A stretch of 64,000 bases of DNA from Bradyrhizobium sp. CCGUVB1N3. Lineage in GTDB: Bacteria > Pseudomonadota > Alphaproteobacteria > Rhizobiales > Xanthobacteraceae. Where the stretch lies: the NCBI RefSeq assembly GCF_024199925.1, contig NZ_JANADR010000001.1, positions 8,931,501 to 8,995,500 of the forward strand. Reading direction: 5' to 3'. The first letter of the stretch is position 1; every line of letters begins with the position of its first letter. Below are positions 59,790 through 64,000 of the stretch, one piece after another. The notes beneath the pieces were generated by a model that was not told the DNA's origin, made no database searches, and worked only from the letters and a program-made list of their open reading frames with translations. The translations under genes and the position numbers were made by a program.

Positions 59790-60872
59790 ATGACCGATAT
59801 CGGCGACAGCCGACCCGCTGCCCAGGCCTTCGAGCTTCTCGCCGACAAGAGCGACGCGCGCGTGGCTGAATTCGAGGTGCGTACAAGATCGCCGCTGCAG
59901 AAGCTTCAACACTTTCTGCATGCCAATCCGACCGCGGTGCCGGCGATCGTGCTCCTGCTCGGCGTTGCGGCGTTCGGGCTCATCGTCGGCCCGCGGTTTC
60001 TGTCGATGTTCAATCTGTCGCTGATCATCCAGCAGGTCACGATCATTGGCGTAATCGGCGTGGCCCAGACCTTGATCGTAATCACCGCCGGCATCGATCT
60101 GTCGGTTGGCGCCATCATGGTGCTGTGCTCCGTGATCATGGGCAAGCTTGCGGTCACCATGGGCCTCGCCGCTCCACTGGCGCTCGTGATCGGCATTGCC
60201 GTTGGCGCAGGCTGCGGGGCCCTCAATGGCACGCTTGTCACACGCGTGAAGCTGCCGCCCTTCATCGTGACGCTCGGGACCTGGTCGATCTTTTTCGCTC
60301 TCAATCTCTGGTACTCGGCCTCGGAAACCATCCGTTCGCAGGAAGTGGCGAAAGCAGCTCCGTTGCTGCAGATGCTCGGAAAACCGGTGGACGTTCTGGG
60401 GGCCCGCTTTACCTATGGTTCCTTCTTCATGCTGGGGCTCATTGCCCTGATCTGGTTCGTGCTCAATCGCACGGCCTTCGGCCGCCATCTCTATGCGGTT
60501 GGCGACGATCCCGATGCCGCGCGGCTCGCGGGCATCAGGACCGACCGCATCCTGTTCTCCGTCTATGTGATTGCCGGCATGATTTGCTCGCTCGGCGCCT
60601 GGGCTCTGATCGGGCGCATCGGCTCGATCAGCCCGCAGGCTGGCCAGACGGCCAATCTCGACAGCATCACGGCGGTGGTGGTCGGTGGCGCCAGCCTTTT
60701 CGGCGGGCGCGGATCGATCATCGGCACGCTGATCGGCGCCCTGATCGTGGGCGTGTTTCGAAACGGGCTCGCGCTGTCCGATGTGGACGTGCTCTGGCAG
60801 GAATTCGCCGTCGGCTGGTTGATCATCATCGCCGTGGCGCTTGATCAGTGGATCCGCAAGGTGTCGGCATGA
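59790..60872 (+). CDS. frcC: Fructose-type ABC permease
   Basis: 360 residues with about ten predicted membrane helices in a RbsC/FrcC-like fold. Recognisable segments are QTLIVITAGIDLSVGAIMVL near 95, FIVTLGTWSIFFALNLWYSA near 158, and AVGDDPDAARLAGIRTDRIL near 240. The C-terminal GGRGSIIGTLIGALIVGVFR near 310 is the usual loop. A single permease type forms the homodimeric channel in CUT2 importers. Its end overlaps the frcA start. Confidence 0.92.
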   Translation: MTDIGDSRPAAQAFELLADKSDARVAEFEVRTRSPLQKLQHFLHANPTAVPAIVLLLGVAAFGLIVGPRFLSMFNLSLIIQQVTIIGVIGVAQTLIVITAGIDLSVGAIMVLCSVIMGKLAVTMGLAAPLALVIGIAVGAGCGALNGTLVTRVKLPPFIVTLGTWSIFFALNLWYSASETIRSQEVAKAAPLLQMLGKPVDVLGARFTYGSFFMLGLIALIWFVLNRTAFGRHLYAVGDDPDAARLAGIRTDRILFSVYVIAGMICSLGAWALIGRIGSISPQAGQTANLDSITAVVVGGASLFGGRGSIIGTLIGALIVGVFRNGLALSDVDVLWQEFAVGWLIIIAVALDQWIRKVSA

Positions 60873-61666
60873 GCATGGCTGCGAACGTTCAGAACTCCGA
60901 GCCGCTCGTGCAGGCGCGCGGCCTCATCAAGCGCTATGGCCGCGTGACGGCGCTCGATCATGCCGACTTCGATCTCTATCCGGGCGAAATCCTGGCCGTG
61001 ATCGGAGACAACGGCGCAGGAAAATCCTCACTCATCCGCGCGCTTTCGGGCGCGCTCGTTCCTGATGCCGGCGAGATCAGGCTCGATGGCAGGCCGGTTG
61101 TACTCCGCTCGCCGCTCGACGCGCAGGCCGCCGGCATCGAGACCGTTTATCAAACGCTCGCGCTGTCGCCGAGCCTTTCGATCGCCGACAACATGTTTCT
61201 CGGCCGGGAATTGCGCCGGCCGGGTCCGCTCGGCTCGATCTGCCGCATGCTTGACCGCAAGGCCATGCAGCGCATCGCCCGCCAGAAGCTCACCGAGCTT
61301 GGTCTCATGACCGTGCAGAGCATCAACCAGCGTGTCGAGACGTTGTCGGGTGGTCAACGCCAGGGCGTGGCGGTCGCAAGAGCCGCGGCTTTCGGCTCGC
61401 GTGTGGTGATCATGGACGAACCAACCGCGGCGCTCGGCGTCAAGGAATCGCGTCGTGTGCTGGAATTGATCCTCGACGTGCGAAGGAGGGGCGTTTCAGT
61501 GGTCCTGATCAGCCACAACATGCCGCACGTGTTCGAGATTGCCGATCGCATCCACATCCATCGGCTTGGCCGGCGACTGACGGTGATAGATCCCAAGTCC
61601 TATACGATGTCGGACGCGGTGGCTTTCATGACAGGCGCACGAGTACCTGCCGAGGTCGCGGCCTAA
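60869..61666 (+). CDS. frcA: Fructose-type ABC ATPase, single-domain
   Basis: 265 residues from the ATG at 60869, overlapping the permease stop (ATGA); the extension to 60848 is unnecessary. Walker A is GDNGAGKSS (about 49-57), the signature LSGGQRQGVAVARAAAF and Walker B VVIMDEPTAALGV. Most CUT2 ATPases are fused doublets of ~500 residues, but FrcA is a single domain, which matches the length here. It energises uptake through FrcC. The kinase that would act on the sugar lies downstream on the opposite strand. Confidence 0.92.
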   Translation: MSMAANVQNSEPLVQARGLIKRYGRVTALDHADFDLYPGEILAVIGDNGAGKSSLIRALSGALVPDAGEIRLDGRPVVLRSPLDAQAAGIETVYQTLALSPSLSIADNMFLGRELRRPGPLGSICRMLDRKAMQRIARQKLTELGLMTVQSINQRVETLSGGQRQGVAVARAAAFGSRVVIMDEPTAALGVKESRRVLELILDVRRRGVSVVLISHNMPHVFEIADRIHIHRLGRRLTVIDPKSYTMSDAVAFMTGARVPAEVAA

Positions 61667-61718
61667 AGGACGCGAGCGCTACGATCCACCATTTTGGGAC
61701 GCTTATCGGTTGCGGCGC

Positions 61719-62669
61719 TTATTGTCCGATGCGAGAGGCGACTTCTGCTTTTGTCGGCAAATCCGCACCTTGTCGGGAGCAAGTGATCGCGGCCGCTGTC
61801 ACGGCGAAATCAATTGCGCGAGCCAGCTCCGGCGCGGTCAAATCCGCGATACGTTCTTTGCTCAGTTTGCCTGAGTTATTGAGATAGCTCAAAATCGCGG
61901 CGTGGAAGGTGTCCCCAGCGCCGACGGTATCGATGACGCTGATCGGCTTTCCCGGCACCGAGAATTTTCCGCCACGTTTCAGATAGCCGGTCGCGCCATT
62001 GCCGCCGTGCGTGACGAGAACAATCGAAGGACCCGATGCAAACCAGCCGGCGACGACCTCGTCGATGTCAGCGTCCTCGCCGTAAGCGACGGCGATATCT
62101 TCCTCGCTTGCCTTGACGATATCTGCGATCGACAGGAAGGCGCCGAAGCGCCTCTTCCAATCCTCGAGGTTGGGTGTGACGGTCGGGCGCAAATTAGGGT
62201 CGACCGATATCACGCGATGGGCAGCTTCGCGCCGAGCGAGTGCGAGATAGGCATCGGCAACGGGCGCCACGGCGAGCGTGTAGGATCCAAACGTGAGCGC
62301 GCAAACGTCGGCCGGTAGTGACCCCGGTAGCGTGTCGATGCCGACGTCCCGGTCCGCCTTGCCTTCGCCGTGGAACGAATAGTTCGGCTGTCCCGAGGAA
62401 TCGGTCGTAACGATTGAAATCGTCGTCAGGCGATCCGAGTTGATGACGTAATCGAGAACGACCCGCTCCGATTCCAGCCTTCGTCGCAGGGCCACGCCAA
62501 AACGGTCGGAGGAAATCCCGCCGCAAAACGCTGCTCTTTCCTCAAGCCGCGCGAGGCCAATGGCCACATTCAGCGGGGAACCACCCAAGGTGACCCGCGC
62601 AGTGAGGCCGGAATCCGGCCCTTCATCGACGAACAAGTCCGCCAGGGCTTCACCGCACACGAGGATCAT
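61719..62669 (-). CDS. PfkB-family carbohydrate kinase (fructokinase-like)
   Basis: 316 residues from the ATG at 62669; the long frame upstream to 63014 is antisense noise inside the ROK gene. It opens MILVCGEALADLFVDEGP, with the first PfkB signature GGSPLNVAIGLARLEERAAF near 34. The second signature and catalytic Asp are in VIDTVGAGDTFHAAILSYLN near 248-267. The family phosphorylates fructose or related ketoses with ATP. The neighbouring fructose-type importer makes fructose the likely substrate. It is co-directional with the second ROK gene, 52 bp downstream of it. Confidence 0.9.
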   Translation of the reverse strand: MILVCGEALADLFVDEGPDSGLTARVTLGGSPLNVAIGLARLEERAAFCGGISSDRFGVALRRRLESERVVLDYVINSDRLTTISIVTTDSSGQPNYSFHGEGKADRDVGIDTLPGSLPADVCALTFGSYTLAVAPVADAYLALARREAAHRVISVDPNLRPTVTPNLEDWKRRFGAFLSIADIVKASEEDIAVAYGEDADIDEVVAGWFASGPSIVLVTHGGNGATGYLKRGGKFSVPGKPISVIDTVGAGDTFHAAILSYLNNSGKLSKERIADLTAPELARAIDFAVTAAAITCSRQGADLPTKAEVASRIGQ

Positions 62670-62721
62670 CGGCGACAATTTCCATTGGCTGACCTGAGCA
62701 AGAGACCGATTCCCCTCCGCA

Positions 62722-63969
62722 CTAGGTATCTCCTTTGAAGAGTACATTCTGGTCGAGGAGAAAACGGGCGAAGAAGGGTAGGCTCGCGGCGCCCATCGTA
62801 CGGGCGCTGGCTCCAATCGCCCCTTCGCCAATCTCGAACGGTGCAAGCCCTTGCAGGTCGGAGGCGCCTTTTTTCTCGCGCACAAGAGTGACGAGCCGCT
62901 GCCGGATGTGGGCTGGAAAGCCACCGTCGATAACGACCTGGCTGAAGTCGAGCACCGATGCCGATGCGACAATCGCTTGTGCGAGGCTATCCGATGCTTC
63001 TTCGAGCCACTCATCGAGAATCGGGCCGAGGCTTTCCCAGTCCTGCGATCTGAAGAAGGCGATGGGGTCCAGATTGGCGGCGATGAGACGTTTTTCCAGG
63101 CTGTGCAGCGACGCCGAATGAATCAGCTGCCGCCTTTCGGCAATTCCCGTGCTTGTGTTCTTGACGAGCACCGGCATTGAGCCGAGCGCGCCGGCGTTTC
63201 CCTGACGTCCCGCATAGAGCTCGCCATTGATAACGACGCCGCCGCCGGCAAAATAACCAACGAAGATATAGAGGAAATCCTCATATTCGCGGCCACTGCC
63301 GAAAGTCAGCTCGGCGCCGCAGGCGGCTGTTGCGTCATTCGAGATCGAGACGGGCAGGCCGCTGAGAGACTCGAGCTCGGCCTGCAGATTGCAGTTGCGC
63401 CAGGCTTCGAGCGAAGCATGGGGTGCGCCGACTTCGCTGCGCCAATTCCACAATTCGAAAGGGACCGCAACGCCAAGACCGACGATCCTTTGCTTCTGCT
63501 CGCCGCTTAATTTTCCGGTGAGCTCGATCAGACTGGCGGCGGTGAACGCCAGGAGATCGCCGACATCCGGGTAGGCGAAGGAACAATGGATCTGATCGCG
63601 AACCGATCCGGCGAAGTCCATCAGCATGAGGCTCGCGGTGCGCCGGCCGATATGCAGGCCGAGCGCATAGGCGCCGTCGGGGTTGAGCTTCAAGGGAACG
63701 GAGGGCTGCCCGACGCGACCGCGATTGGGCTCCATGCGAAGCAGCAATCCGTCGGATTCCAGCGCCCTGACGATGACGGAGGCGGTCTGGGCCGAAAGGC
63801 CGGTCAACCTTGCGATCTCGGCCTTCGGTAAACTGGAAAACCGGCGGACGAGGGAAAGAACAAGCCGCTCGTTGTAAGCGCGAACGCCAACCAGATTTGT
63901 GCCGCGAGATCTCTCCCCGGCCAGCGGGGCCACGGCTCCTTCAGGGGTCATCGGGTCAGTCGAAGACAT
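62722..63969 (-). CDS. ROK-family transcriptional regulator (second copy)
   Basis: 415 residues from the ATG at 63969 (a TTG two codons earlier is an alternative); the gene is complete in the window. The winged helix reads SLVRRFSSLPKAEIARLTGL and SAQTASVIVRALESDGLLL, almost the same as in the ROK regulator at 57209, and the two share RGRVGQPSVPLKLNPDGAYA-like blocks and an NVLFK end. As in that paralogue, the cysteine-rich zinc motif of ROK proteins is missing. It is followed directly by the PfkB kinase, so the pair forms an operon at the far side of frcBCA. Confidence 0.9.
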   Translation of the reverse strand: MSSTDPMTPEGAVAPLAGERSRGTNLVGVRAYNERLVLSLVRRFSSLPKAEIARLTGLSAQTASVIVRALESDGLLLRMEPNRGRVGQPSVPLKLNPDGAYALGLHIGRRTASLMLMDFAGSVRDQIHCSFAYPDVGDLLAFTAASLIELTGKLSGEQKQRIVGLGVAVPFELWNWRSEVGAPHASLEAWRNCNLQAELESLSGLPVSISNDATAACGAELTFGSGREYEDFLYIFVGYFAGGGVVINGELYAGRQGNAGALGSMPVLVKNTSTGIAERRQLIHSASLHSLEKRLIAANLDPIAFFRSQDWESLGPILDEWLEEASDSLAQAIVASASVLDFSQVVIDGGFPAHIRQRLVTLVREKKGASDLQGLAPFEIGEGAIGASARTMGAASLPFFARFLLDQNVLFKGDT

Positions 63970-64000
63970 GCGCAAATTCTCGAATTCGGCTCTGAGGGAG

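Noticed and set aside
1..64000. CRISPR arrays, insertion sequences, integrases, phage genes, rRNA or complete tRNA genes
   Set aside because: I looked for regularly spaced repeats, transposase or recombinase motifs and full cloverleaf patterns and saw none. The only RNA-like trace is the 3' fragment near 54967.

Overview
The window is chromosomal DNA of an alphaproteobacterium of the Rhizobiales, most likely Bradyrhizobium or a close relative. This is inferred from uniformly high GC, the density of ABC uptake operons, a fructose-type frcBCA locus like that of rhizobia, a peptidase C13 family fragment, and an acetoacetate decarboxylase / patatin / 3-hydroxybutyrate dehydrogenase set. There is no phage, insertion sequence, CRISPR array or rRNA. 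Essentially everything is small-molecule uptake and catabolism plus dedicated regulators, with several gene relics marking old rearrangements.

Layout. 1-6.8 kb: the tail of a GntR/FCD regulator, a quinone oxidoreductase, a GST, an unusual FrsA-like alpha/beta hydrolase, relics including a branched-chain amino-acid binding protein, a TetR regulator and an NAD(P)H-binding protein. The hydrolase and tetR are each preceded by the same twin-repeat promoter/operator. 7-19.7 kb: a divergent carbohydrate-acid locus. The minus-strand operon encodes a GntR regulator, HpcH aldolase, 2-hydroxyacid dehydrogenase, a MalEFGK-type ABC importer and an ApnL-like lactonase. The plus-strand operon encodes a BtpA protein, an M42 hydrolase and an FGGY kinase. 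About 20.34 kb is a recombination joint where a C13 peptidase gene and a sugar-binding-protein gene are both beheaded. 20.4-28.8 kb: the rest of that second sugar importer, with two sugar-phosphate-isomerase-like and two Gfo/Idh/MocA proteins.

29-41.6 kb: a branched-chain-type (Liv) importer with an aminotransferase, a LysR regulator, and then hyuA-hyuB-SDR-aldolase. The same inverted-repeat LysR box lies before the importer operon and before the hydantoinase operon, tying them into one regulon. 42-49 kb (minus): 3-hydroxybutyrate dehydrogenase, an EmrAB-like pump, patatin, acetoacetate decarboxylase and a flavin NAD(P)H dehydrogenase. 49.1-54.8 kb: two tandem pairs of AraC regulators facing away from each other, flanked by two copies of a direct-repeat operator, one upstream of a catalase-family peroxidase and one upstream of a hydrolase relic. 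55-57 kb: an orphan binding protein and a CGNR regulator. 57.2-64 kb: an frcBCA-like importer bracketed by two paralogous ROK regulators and a PfkB kinase, with a 35-bp palindromic operator in front of frcB.

The best candidates for undescribed biology are the 7-19.7 kb catabolic locus and the LysR-linked Liv/hydantoinase regulon. Their genes belong to known families, but I do not recognise the combinations as any characterised pathway.
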